DNA from: JAENWH01 sp038248745
Lineage (GTDB): Bacteria; Bacillota; Clostridia; Peptostreptococcales; Anaerovoracaceae
DNA: 7,064 bases
Direction of reading: 5' to 3'
Assembly: GCA_038248745.1 (NCBI GenBank)
Contig: JBBRXC010000088.1
Coordinates: 1 to 7,064, forward strand
Under the pieces are notes generated by a model, which did not search any database, was not told where the DNA came from, and worked only from the letters and a program-made list of their open reading frames with translations. Shown in pieces: positions 1 to 6,263 of this stretch. The translations under genes and the position numbers were made by a program. How positions within the stretch are numbered: position 1 is the first letter of the stretch; the number at the start of each line of letters is the position of its first letter.

Positions 1-513
1 GGTTGAGGGTCCAACACCTGATAATTCCTGAAGCTGCTGGCTGTCTGCCGTATTAATGTTTATTTTGTCATTATTTTCAACGCCTGAAAGTTGCTTTAAA
101 TTATTTCCAGCTGTAGATATAAACTTTTCACCCATTTTTGGTATATATATTTTGTTTTCATCTTTTAATTTTGCGGCCATATTGATCCCTGATATGTCAG
201 CATTTGGCTGTAAACCACCCGCCATTTCAATTGCCAGATAGACTCTTGTATCTTCTTCTACTTTCAAGACCTTTGGATGATTTACAGCACCTGAGACATC
301 AACAAAAATATATTTTACTTCTTCTACTCCTGATGTGTTTAATACGATCGCTTCTGTTGAAGTTGAAGCAGAATTTTTTTCAACCACAATTTCTTCTGGT
401 CTGTCTTTTCCGAAACTGATGAAAAGCCCAAAAATAATAACTGAAAAAATAATAACAGCTTTCACGACATTTTCTTTATGATATTTGATATATTCAACTA
501 TTTTCCCTTTCAA
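1..513 (-). CDS. comEA: ComEA-like DNA-uptake protein (SLBB + helix-hairpin-helix), 3' end cut by window edge
   Basis: Membrane-anchored double-stranded DNA receptor of the competence machinery, expected on the outer face of the membrane. I translated it by hand; 171 codons are visible and the frame is still open at position 1. Residues 1-16 are basic, about 17-34 form a hydrophobic membrane anchor, about 68-128 fit an SLBB domain (VDVSGAVNHPKV near its start, IYIPK near its end), and from residue 151 INTADSQQLQELSGVGPS is the first half of a ComEA-type helix-hairpin-helix DNA-binding motif. The rest of that domain lies outside the window. I chose the TTG at 513-511 because GGAGG (524-520) sits 6 nt upstream. 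An in-frame ATG at 528-526 would add five codons but has no ribosome binding site. The gene follows the DUF2344 gene after 72 nt, with its own promoter. comEB/comEC could lie beyond the edge, but that is not visible. The identification is firm; the start is likely. Confidence 0.88.
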   Translation of the reverse strand, partial: MKGKIVEYIKYHKENVVKAVIIFSVIIFGLFISFGKDRPEEIVVEKNSASTSTEAIVLNTSGVEEVKYIFVDVSGAVNHPKVLKVEEDTRVYLAIEMAGGLQPNADISGINMAAKLKDENKIYIPKMGEKFISTAGNNLKQLSGVENNDKININTADSQQLQELSGVGPST

Positions 514-554
514 AGAATTCCTCCACATCAGATTATTATAATAAAGTATAATTC

Positions 555-583
555 ATCATACAGCGGAAACAAATGGAAGTCAA
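555..583 (-). promoter_or_regulatory. Sigma-A promoter for comEA
   Basis: On the minus strand TTGACT (583-578) and TATGAT (560-555) are separated by exactly 17 bp, each one mismatch from consensus. The predicted transcript starts near 548, giving a leader of about 35 nt before the comEA TTG. The -35 begins only 3 nt after the stop codon of the DUF2344 gene, so comEA can be expressed apart from the upstream operon. No terminator-like hairpin is visible between the two genes, so read-through is also possible. Confidence 0.65.
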
Positions 584-585
584 TG

Positions 586-1257
586 TTAAAATTGTAAATT
601 ATTACCAAATATTATCGCTTCCCTTGTGATTTCTACCTCTGACCGATCATACTCTATCTGGTAATAATCCGTTATTGCCTTAATCAACAATTCCGGGCTT
701 AAATTGGACATACTGCCAGCATCCATCTTTACATAAATGATCAGTTCTTTTTCATTTTTATTGATAGCTAATTCTTTAATCATACTTTTAATATTAATAT
801 CCACAAGTTCTTTCTTTTTATTTAACTTTTGGCAAATAATCTCCGGTTGATTCATAAAATCTATAACTTCAATACCTTTCTCAAAAGTAGCTTTAAAAGG
901 GATTTTTATTCTATATTCTGCAAACTCAGTGATAGCCGCCAAAGATTTCCCCGTAGCTTTTGTTTCTTTACATTCTATGATTTCAATTCCCTCTGGCATG
1001 GCAAGATTAAATGTTTTCAATATATTGTCTTCATTAATTTTTTCAACCGTTTCAAATTCTAAAATCTCTCCATTGCTTTCGTAGCCAAGAGAAAGTGGCT
1101 GAGCCAAACCCATTTTAGGATGTGGATTATATCCCTGAGAATACTCCAGCTTTATTCCCAGACGTTTAAAAGATCTTTTAAATAGGCGCATTAAATCAAG
1201 ATGCGAAATATATTTAATGTAGCCTGATTTAGAAAACTTAATAATATATCTATACAT
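586..1257 (-). CDS. DUF2344 / TIGR03936 radical SAM-linked protein
   Basis: A 223-residue protein of the family found next to, or fused to, the large TIGR03960-type radical SAM protein; its biochemical role is not established. The N-terminus carries the family pattern: IIKFSKSGYIKYISHLDLMR (about 5-24), then a basic RSFKR segment and YSQGYNPHPKM (about 39-49). There is no signal peptide or membrane segment, so it is probably cytoplasmic. Its ATG lies inside the end of the radical SAM gene (8-nt overlap) with GGAGGG (1268-1263) 5 nt upstream, a layout typical of translational coupling and near-equimolar production. Length is normal for a stand-alone member. In other genomes the two proteins are one polypeptide, which implies that they act together. 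The family call is confident; the function is unknown. Confidence 0.88.
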   Translation of the reverse strand: MYRYIIKFSKSGYIKYISHLDLMRLFKRSFKRLGIKLEYSQGYNPHPKMGLAQPLSLGYESNGEILEFETVEKINEDNILKTFNLAMPEGIEIIECKETKATGKSLAAITEFAEYRIKIPFKATFEKGIEVIDFMNQPEIICQKLNKKKELVDINIKSMIKELAINKNEKELIIYVKMDAGSMSNLSPELLIKAITDYYQIEYDRSEVEITREAIIFGNNLQF

Positions 1258-3103
1258 GGATACCCTCCATTTCGCATTTCACTCTGCTGTTTAACCCACA
1301 ATCGGCGCATCCTAGCCTGCAATCATCTGTTAAAGCTTCCGCTTTTGCCTTTTCGTTTTCAGTCATTAAAAAGTCTTTTGTAACGCCCGAATCAATATGG
1401 TCCCAAGGAAGAATTTCATCGTAGTTTCGTTCCCTACATGCATAAAAATTCATATCTATTGCTGTCGTTTCAAAAGCTTTAAGCCATTGCTCATTGTTAA
1501 AATTTTCTGACCATCCATCAAAACTACATCCTAGCTTAAATGCCTCAATAAGTGGTTTTGTAACATTTCTGTCTCCTCTTGCAAACACAGCTTCTAAAAT
1601 AGTCGTATCCGTTCTGTGATAAGTAAAGGTCACACCTCTTATCCCTTTTAGTTTGTCTTTCAGATGCATATGTTTTTCCCTAAATTCTTTGGCTGTATCT
1701 TGTCCATGCCATTGAAACGGCGTATGCGCTTTTGGCACAAAACTGGAAACACTTATTGTCACATTAAAACGCCCACCCTTGCGACCGTTGATTTTGTAGT
1801 TAAGATCTACCACATTCTTTGCAATTTCAGCTATACCATCTATATCTTTCATCGTTTCAGTGGGCAATCCAACCATAAAGTAAAGTTTTAGGTTTGACCA
1901 GCCAAGTTCCAGTGCCTGTTCAATTGAACTATAGATGTTTTCTTCTGTAATATTTTTATTGACCACATTCCTTAGTCTTTGAGAACCTGCTTCAGGAGCA
2001 AATGTTAACCCCGATTTTTTATAACCTTGAATTTCTTTCAAGACTTTAAAGGAAAATGAGTCTAATCTTAATGATGGAAGAGATAAGGACACATTATGCT
2101 CTTTACACATTTTCATCAGGTTGAGCGCTAATTCTTCAAACTCAGAGTGATCACTCGTAGATAAAGATAAAAGAGATAGTTCTTCATGGCCAGAATTTTC
2201 CAGCATTTTTTTTGCTAATGTCTCGATTGTTTCTTTAGAGCGTTCTCTGACTGGTCTGTAAATCATACCTGCCTGGCAGAATCTACAGCCTCTTGTGCAA
2301 CCTCTGAATGTTTCAACGACGGATCGGTCATGGATTACTTCAATAAAAGGCACGATCGCATTTTCTGGAAAAAAAGCTTCATCAATATTGCTGATGATTG
2401 CCTTTTTAATAGAATCCGGCGCTTCTTTATAAAGCTTTTTCATTTTTTTAATGGTCCCGTCAATATTATATTCTGGTTCATAAAAACTCGGGATATATAT
2501 TCCTTCAAGATGACAAAGTTCTTTGTATAATTCCTCTTTATTTTTGCCACTAGCTTTCCATTCTGCATGTTTTTTGCAAAGAGTAACAATAAGTTCCTCG
2601 CCGTCTCCAATCACAAAAATATCGAATATATCAGCCAAGGGTTCAGGATTAAATGCACAGGGGCCTCCTGCAACAATAATAGGGTAGTCTTCTCCTCTCT
2701 CCTGTTTGGTCAAAGGGATGCCCCCAAGATCAAGCATATTCAATATATTCGTGTACGACATTTCATATTGAAGCGTAAAACCTACCATATCCAAATCCTT
2801 TATTGGCGTTTTGCTCTCAAGCGTAAACAACGGCAATTTTATTGCTCTCATTTCCGCTTCCATATCTAAAGCTGGGGCAAAAATTCTTTCACAGAAAATA
2901 TCATCCTCCCGATTTAATACACCATAAAGGATCTGAAGCCCAAGAAACGACATCCCGATTTCATAGGTGTCTGGAAATGCAAAACCAAATCTTGTTTTTA
3001 CGTTTTCCAAATTTTTCTTCACTGAATTAAATTCTCCGCCAATATATCTGGCTGGTTTTTCTACAATTTTAAGTAGTTTATTCAAATTACTGTCAATATT
3101 CAT
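1250..3103 (-). CDS. B12-binding-like/radical SAM protein, TIGR03960 family
   Basis: A 617-residue radical SAM enzyme of unknown substrate. The N-terminal third (about 35-175) resembles the cobalamin-binding-type Rossmann region common in YgiQ/MiaB-like radical SAM proteins: FAFPDTYEIGMSFLG at 41-55, IIVAGGPCAFNPEPLADIFD at 142-161 and VIGDGEE at 164-170. The catalytic core starts at about 250. VETFRGCTRGCRFCQAG supplies the CX3CX2C [4Fe-4S] ligands C269, C273 and C276, and FAPEAGSQRLR and YFMVGLPTE follow as core strands. The C-terminus ends in a further cysteine cluster (C595, C599, C602, C610) that could bind a second metal centre. The ATG overlaps the upstream HD gene's stop by one base (TAATG), with GAAAGG (3118-3113) 9 nt upstream. 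The downstream DUF2344 gene overlaps by 8 nt. B12 binding is not assured, since I see no clear DXHXXG motif. Family call confident, reaction unknown. Confidence 0.9.
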   Translation of the reverse strand: MNIDSNLNKLLKIVEKPARYIGGEFNSVKKNLENVKTRFGFAFPDTYEIGMSFLGLQILYGVLNREDDIFCERIFAPALDMEAEMRAIKLPLFTLESKTPIKDLDMVGFTLQYEMSYTNILNMLDLGGIPLTKQERGEDYPIIVAGGPCAFNPEPLADIFDIFVIGDGEELIVTLCKKHAEWKASGKNKEELYKELCHLEGIYIPSFYEPEYNIDGTIKKMKKLYKEAPDSIKKAIISNIDEAFFPENAIVPFIEVIHDRSVVETFRGCTRGCRFCQAGMIYRPVRERSKETIETLAKKMLENSGHEELSLLSLSTSDHSEFEELALNLMKMCKEHNVSLSLPSLRLDSFSFKVLKEIQGYKKSGLTFAPEAGSQRLRNVVNKNITEENIYSSIEQALELGWSNLKLYFMVGLPTETMKDIDGIAEIAKNVVDLNYKINGRKGGRFNVTISVSSFVPKAHTPFQWHGQDTAKEFREKHMHLKDKLKGIRGVTFTYHRTDTTILEAVFARGDRNVTKPLIEAFKLGCSFDGWSENFNNEQWLKAFETTAIDMNFYACRERNYDEILPWDHIDSGVTKDFLMTENEKAKAEALTDDCRLGCADCGLNSRVKCEMEGIHV

Positions 3104-3636
3104 TATTTATTACCTTTCTCAATCATCAAATCATCAATGCTTTTTCCCACTAAATCTTCTATTTTTTTCAATAAAATGTTGTGTTCTAGGATTTTTGTTT
3201 TAATAGTTTCTTGCGCTCGAGGATTATTTTTAAACTTACTAAGGATATAGTCCATTCTTCTCTTTAACCCAACATATTCATTTTCCTTCACCATACGGTC
3301 TGCTAAACAGACAATATCAATTTCTCGCAAATTGTTGATCTCTTTTGTTATAGAGTAATACATATGGCTTTTAATGATGTCAGCTTCCTGTAGATACCCT
3401 TTTGCTTCAGCTATTATTGCGCCGATTTCCCCATGATTTTCATCTACTCTTGCGATATCATGGAGCATGGCAGCACCTTTTATCGTTTCTACCGATAAAT
3501 TATACCCATATTTGTTTAATTCTACAGCAAGAATTTCAGACACTCTGGCAACTTCCATACAATGAAGTATTACACGCTCAGGCGTTTGATTATTTTTTAA
3601 AAGTTGCAGTGCATATTCTTTTGTAATATATGACAT
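3103..3636 (-). CDS. HD-domain phosphohydrolase-like protein
   Basis: A 177-residue soluble HD-superfamily protein, probably a metal-dependent phosphohydrolase of unknown substrate. Likely metal ligands are H25 (ILHCMEVAR), H59-D60 (GAAMLHDIAR), H68 and H91 (IKSHMYYS), with D113 (CLADRMV) as the distal aspartate. The spacing is that of a small stand-alone HD domain. The C-terminal third is helical and charged, including basic KRRMDYILSKF. It is not a convincing YqeK (Ap4A hydrolase): the HT-G signature of that family is missing and no nadD is adjacent. It heads the operon with the radical SAM pair (1-nt overlap with the next gene), so a shared pathway is plausible but not shown. The ribosome binding site at the chosen ATG is weak: GAAAGG at 3658-3653 is 16 nt away. 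The start could therefore be non-standard, although no better in-frame start is evident. Confidence 0.8.
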   Translation of the reverse strand: MSYITKEYALQLLKNNQTPERVILHCMEVARVSEILAVELNKYGYNLSVETIKGAAMLHDIARVDENHGEIGAIIAEAKGYLQEADIIKSHMYYSITKEINNLREIDIVCLADRMVKENEYVGLKRRMDYILSKFKNNPRAQETIKTKILEHNILLKKIEDLVGKSIDDLMIEKGNK

Positions 3637-3664
3637 ATTCTTTGATTACCAACCTTTCTAGCCT

Positions 3665-3673
3665 ATTATAACA
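3665..3673 (-). promoter_or_regulatory. Extended -10 promoter for the HD / radical SAM operon
   Basis: On the minus strand TGT followed by TATAAT gives a perfect extended -10 (TGnTATAAT, 3673-3665). No good -35 is present at 16-18 bp, which is tolerated by extended -10 promoters. Transcription would start near 3658, about 22 nt before the HD gene's ATG. It is back-to-back with the promoter of the XRE gene. Confidence 0.55.
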
Positions 3674-3683
3674 TAAATCTCAT

Positions 3684-3703
3684 CCAATGAAGATACAAAT
3701 TGG
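3684..3703. promoter_or_regulatory. Possible operator: CCAAT-N10-ATTGG dyad
   Basis: A 20-bp inverted repeat with 5-bp arms (CCAAT at 3684-3688, ATTGG at 3699-3703) sits between the two divergent promoters, 5 bp upstream of the -35 at 3708. Position and size suit a dimeric HTH repressor such as the adjacent XRE protein, but arms this short arise by chance in AT-rich DNA. Treat as a candidate only. Confidence 0.25.
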
Positions 3704-3707
3704 TTTA

Positions 3708-3736
3708 TTGACTGGTATAATAATAAATGTTATAGT
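3708..3736 (+). promoter_or_regulatory. Sigma-A promoter for the XRE-S24 regulator
   Basis: TTGACT (3708-3713) and TATAGT (3731-3736) are separated by exactly 17 bp, each one mismatch from consensus. TG at 3728-3729 adds an extended -10. The predicted start is near 3743, giving a leader of about 46-50 nt before the regulator gene. Because it lies beside the candidate dyad and faces away from the HD promoter, autoregulation is plausible. Confidence 0.7.
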
Positions 3737-3788
3737 AAAGTAAATATTAAACAGTGCCATTAAGCTTTTTTACTTGTGAAAGGACTGA

Positions 3789-4550
3789 ATGATGACTTAT
3801 TCTGAAATGCTTGATTCAATAATAAAAGACAGCAAACTTTCTCTTAGACAACTGGCTTCGAAATGTGGGGATTTAGGGCTTAGTATTACCCCCTCCTATA
3901 TTTCTCAATTAAAAAACGGTAAACTTCCTGCGCCAAGTCCTGAAGTATCAATTACTATTGCCAAAGCTTGTAGTAGCAAACTGCATGCAGCCCTTGTTTT
4001 TGTGGGATATATGGAAAAAGCACCAGACATTATTAAGAATTATATGAACACATCAACAAAGCTTTACAAACTTATGCTTGAAAATTTATGTGATGGACAA
4101 ACAACGGTGCCCCTTACTCCTGAGGCAAGAGAATTTATCAATAGATTGGATGTTATATCCGCTTTTGAACTTACAACCAATTATTTAAATGAAGGAAAAT
4201 TCAATTTAACAAAAGAGCTTGCAGAGGAAATGGTTTTGGTCAGTGGCGGTGCTATTAAGACAAACAATGACATGACTACTACATTTTTAAACGATTCGTC
4301 CATGTCACCTTCCATACCAATGCACTCATTACTTTATATCATGCCAACAAAATCCTCTTTAATTAAAGAAAAGGATATCATTGCTATTTATCCTTATGGC
4401 AGAAAAATGGTCACTTTAAGGCGTGTTTTTTTCTTGAAAAATCAGATTCTCTTAATCCCGGAAGATAATACTTATGATATCATTTCAACAAATTCCCTTG
4501 ATACACTTGATTATTTAGGCAAAGTGGTTTCTTATAAAATCGATTTATAG
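3789..4550 (+). CDS. XRE-family regulator with degenerate LexA/S24-like C-terminal domain
   Basis: A 253-residue DNA-binding regulator. Residues about 5-65 form an XRE/Cro-type helix-turn-helix (LSLRQLASKCGDLG, then ITPSYISQLKNGK as the recognition part). The middle (about 75-155) is helical and unassigned. Residues about 160-253 resemble the S24 (LexA/CI) fold: DSSMSPSIPMHS corresponds to the GDSM-P-I nucleophile loop with S171, followed by KEKDIIAIYPYG and VTLRRVFF. Where LexA-like peptidases have the general-base lysine (VKRL), this protein has Arg (R211), so self-cleavage is doubtful; it may sense a ligand or partner through the fold instead. ATGATG at 3789-3794 offers two starts. GAAAGGA (3778-3784) is 4 nt from the first and 7 nt from the second, so the second is likely the one used. 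It is the only plus-strand gene, convergent with obgE and divergent from the HD operon. Its targets are unknown; itself and the HD operon are the obvious guesses. Confidence 0.82.
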   Translation: MMTYSEMLDSIIKDSKLSLRQLASKCGDLGLSITPSYISQLKNGKLPAPSPEVSITIAKACSSKLHAALVFVGYMEKAPDIIKNYMNTSTKLYKLMLENLCDGQTTVPLTPEAREFINRLDVISAFELTTNYLNEGKFNLTKELAEEMVLVSGGAIKTNNDMTTTFLNDSSMSPSIPMHSLLYIMPTKSSLIKEKDIIAIYPYGRKMVTLRRVFFLKNQILLIPEDNTYDIISTNSLDTLDYLGKVVSYKIDL

Positions 4551-4567
4551 TTTCCCTAGATAAAAGC

Positions 4568-4605
4568 AACACCTTGCATCCCTGCAAGGTGTTTTTTGTT
4601 ATTTT
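4568..4605. terminator. Bidirectional intrinsic terminator between the XRE gene and obgE
   Basis: A perfect 11-bp stem (4568-4578 with 4583-4593) around a TCCC loop contains ACACCTTGCA and its complement. On the plus strand it runs into TTTTTT, then GTTATTTT, giving a strong terminator for the XRE gene, whose stop is 18 nt upstream. On the minus strand it is followed by GCTTTTATC, a poorer but T-rich tail, so it probably also ends the rplU-rpmA-obgE transcript. It begins 11 nt beyond the obgE stop codon. Confidence 0.9.
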
Positions 4606-5890
4606 AATAATATTCTTCCATATATTCAAACTCATAATCAACGATTCTAATCAAATCTCCTTCTTTGAGGCCCATTTCTTTTAAGGTCTCTAAGGCGCCT
4701 TTGTTTTCAATATACTTGTATAGGTATCTTAATGATCCCATATCGTTAAAATTTGTTGAATTGAAGATCTTTTCTAGTTGTTTGCCTCTAAGAATAAAGA
4801 CCTTTCCATCTGTAAATGCTTTAATATCCCTATAAGTTGGGTCTTCATCATCCTTTTCAAGATCAAAAAATTCATAAGTTTCAGTCTCTGGCTCTAACTT
4901 TTGCAACATTTCAGCTGCCTCTGCTAAAACTTCATTCACACCGATATTGATTGGTGCTGAAACTGGAAAAACCTTATACCCTTTACTCTCCACATAAGTT
5001 TTGAACTCTGTGTAAGCAGGGTCATCGTCATCAATGATATCCATTTTGTTGGCGACAACAATTTGAGGTTTTTTTATTAATTTTTCACTGTATAACTCAA
5101 GTTCTTTGTTAATTTTATCGAAATCCTCAATCGGTTTCCTGCCTTCTGAACCTGAAATATCTACCACATGGATAAGAATCTTAGTTCTTTCCACATGCTT
5201 TAAAAATTCAAGTCCGAGTCCGGCACCTTCATGGGCACCTTCAATAATTCCAGCAATATCCGCCATAACAAAACTTGTATCAAATATCTCTACCACTCCT
5301 AGATTAGGGGATATGGTTGTAAAGTGGTAGTTGGCTATTTTAGGGTTTGCTTTTGTTGAAACTGCTAAGAAAGTTGATTTTCCAACATTAGGGAAACCAA
5401 CAAGTCCTACATCAGCAATTAATTTCATTTCAAGAGAAACTGTTCTTTCTTTGCCAAGCCCACCCGCTTCAGCAAAGTTAGGTGCTTGTCTCACAGAGTT
5501 TTTGAAATGCACATTTCCTTTTCCACCCTTACCACCCTTTGCAGCTACAAAACTATCGCCATCTTTAATAAGGTCTTTCATGACAAGCCCAGTTTCTTCA
5601 TCTAATACGATCGTACCTGGTGGTACATGAATAACAAGATCATCCCCATATTTGCCAAATCTTTTCTTTCTCATGCCATTTTGGCCATCTTCAGCTTCAT
5701 ATTTCTTTTTATATTTAAAATCCATTAGGGTTCTTAGGTTTTCATCAGCCATAAATATTACAGCTCCACCATTTCCACCGTCTCCGCCGTCAGGACCACC
5801 TTCTGGTACAAAGGGTTCTCTTCGAAACGAAACACATCCGTTTCCGCCTTTACCAGATTTAATGACTATCCTGGCTCTATCTACAAACAT
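4604..5890 (-). CDS. obgE: Obg/CgtA GTPase, 50S assembly factor
   Basis: Essential ribosome-associated GTPase that assists late 50S subunit maturation and is linked to (p)ppGpp and stress signalling. Starting at MFVDRARIVI it is 428 residues, a normal full length for a Firmicutes Obg. Residues 1-158 are the glycine-rich Obg fold (KSGKGGNGCVSFRREPFVPE, then PDGGDGGNGG). The G domain has G1 GFPNVGKS at 165-172, the TTISPNLGVV switch I at 191-200, G3 DIAG at 211-214, G4 NKMD at 281-284 and G5 SAP at 311-313. Residues about 350-428 are the C-terminal OCT domain ending in DYEFEYMEEYY. G3 has Ala where most Obg proteins have Pro (DIPG), which keeps the DxxG pattern. The same frame is open to an ATG at 5953, but that would add 21 codons running through the 5922-5944 hairpin. 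The start at 5890-5888 has a GGTG-type site just upstream and matches the family N-terminus. Confidence 0.95.
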   Translation of the reverse strand: MFVDRARIVIKSGKGGNGCVSFRREPFVPEGGPDGGDGGNGGAVIFMADENLRTLMDFKYKKKYEAEDGQNGMRKKRFGKYGDDLVIHVPPGTIVLDEETGLVMKDLIKDGDSFVAAKGGKGGKGNVHFKNSVRQAPNFAEAGGLGKERTVSLEMKLIADVGLVGFPNVGKSTFLAVSTKANPKIANYHFTTISPNLGVVEIFDTSFVMADIAGIIEGAHEGAGLGLEFLKHVERTKILIHVVDISGSEGRKPIEDFDKINKELELYSEKLIKKPQIVVANKMDIIDDDDPAYTEFKTYVESKGYKVFPVSAPINIGVNEVLAEAAEMLQKLEPETETYEFFDLEKDDEDPTYRDIKAFTDGKVFILRGKQLEKIFNSTNFNDMGSLRYLYKYIENKGALETLKEMGLKEGDLIRIVDYEFEYMEEYY

Positions 5891-5920
5891 ATTTTCACCA
5901 CTCAATTTCTTAAATAATTG

Positions 5921-5944
5921 AAAAGCCCCTAAAATAGGGGCTTT
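5921..5944 (-). terminator. Intrinsic terminator/attenuator hairpin between rpmA and obgE
   Basis: On the minus strand a 10-bp stem, AAAGCCCCTA with TAGGGGCTTT (5944-5935 with 5931-5922), closes a 3-nt loop and runs into TTTTCAATTATTT. It starts 14 nt after the rpmA stop codon. The U-tract is short, so partial read-through into obgE is likely. This would yield more ribosomal protein than GTPase from one promoter. I see no obvious separate obgE promoter between the hairpin and its start codon. Confidence 0.7.
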
Positions 5945-5957
5945 ATAAATCAATCAT

Positions 5958-6218
5958 TTATGCTTCTTTTGGATATACACTTACTTGCTTTCTGGTTTTG
6001 TCATATCTTTCGAACTTAACATCTCCGTCAATCGTTGCAAATAATGTATCATCTCCGCCAATACCTACGTTATTACCAGGGTGGAACTTTGTCCCTCTTT
6101 GTCTTACTAAGATGCTGCCAGCGCTAACATATTGACCATCGCCTCTTTTAACGCCCAAACGTCTTCCCGCACTGTCACGACCATTCTTAGAACTTCCAAC
6201 TCCCTTTTTACTTGCCAT
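5958..6218 (-). CDS. rpmA: 50S ribosomal protein L27, without the Firmicutes leader peptide
   Basis: An 86-residue L27, whose N-terminal arm reaches the peptidyl-transferase centre. The family core is intact: MASKKGVGSSKNGRDSAGRR at 1-20, then LVRQRGTKFHPGNNVGIGGDDTLF and the C-terminal SVYPKEA. In many Firmicutes L27 is made with a short leader ending in LQFF before the ASKKG sequence, removed by the protease Prp. Here the Met precedes ASKKG directly. An in-frame TAG (6224-6222) two codons upstream rules out a longer form. AGGAGG lies 10 nt before the ATG. The gene follows rplU after 45 nt, too little for the prp (ysxB) gene usually found there, and is followed by a hairpin before obgE. Lys and Arg in the N-terminal arm are as expected. 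Confidence 0.97.
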   Translation of the reverse strand: MASKKGVGSSKNGRDSAGRRLGVKRGDGQYVSAGSILVRQRGTKFHPGNNVGIGGDDTLFATIDGDVKFERYDKTRKQVSVYPKEA

Positions 6219-6263
6219 AGACTAAACACCTCCTCGCTGTTCTAGTATCTATTATTCTGTATG

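Noticed and set aside
56..419. Two small plus-strand frames at the left edge
   Set aside because: The minus strand here encodes ComEA with a membrane anchor, SLBB and helix-hairpin-helix; the plus-strand frames overlap each other and resemble no protein family.
545..572. Alternative comEA promoter TTGTTT-N16-TATACT
   Set aside because: The overlapping TTGACT-N17-TATGAT matches consensus better in both boxes and spacing.
1664..2869. Plus-strand frames opposite the radical SAM gene
   Set aside because: The minus strand is a full-length, motif-complete TIGR03960 protein; the antisense frames have no supporting signals.
3103..3636. YqeK-type Ap4A hydrolase assignment for the HD protein
   Set aside because: The HT-G signature is missing and there is no nadD or rsfS neighbour, so only the HD superfamily is supported.
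5106..5921. Proline/serine-rich plus-strand frames opposite obgE
   Set aside because: They are the complement of the glycine-rich Obg fold and GTPase codons, with no ribosome binding sites and no family resemblance.
5891..5953. N-terminal extension of Obg by 21 residues from an upstream ATG
   Set aside because: It runs through the rpmA-obgE hairpin and does not match the Obg family N-terminus, which begins MFVDRARI at 5890.
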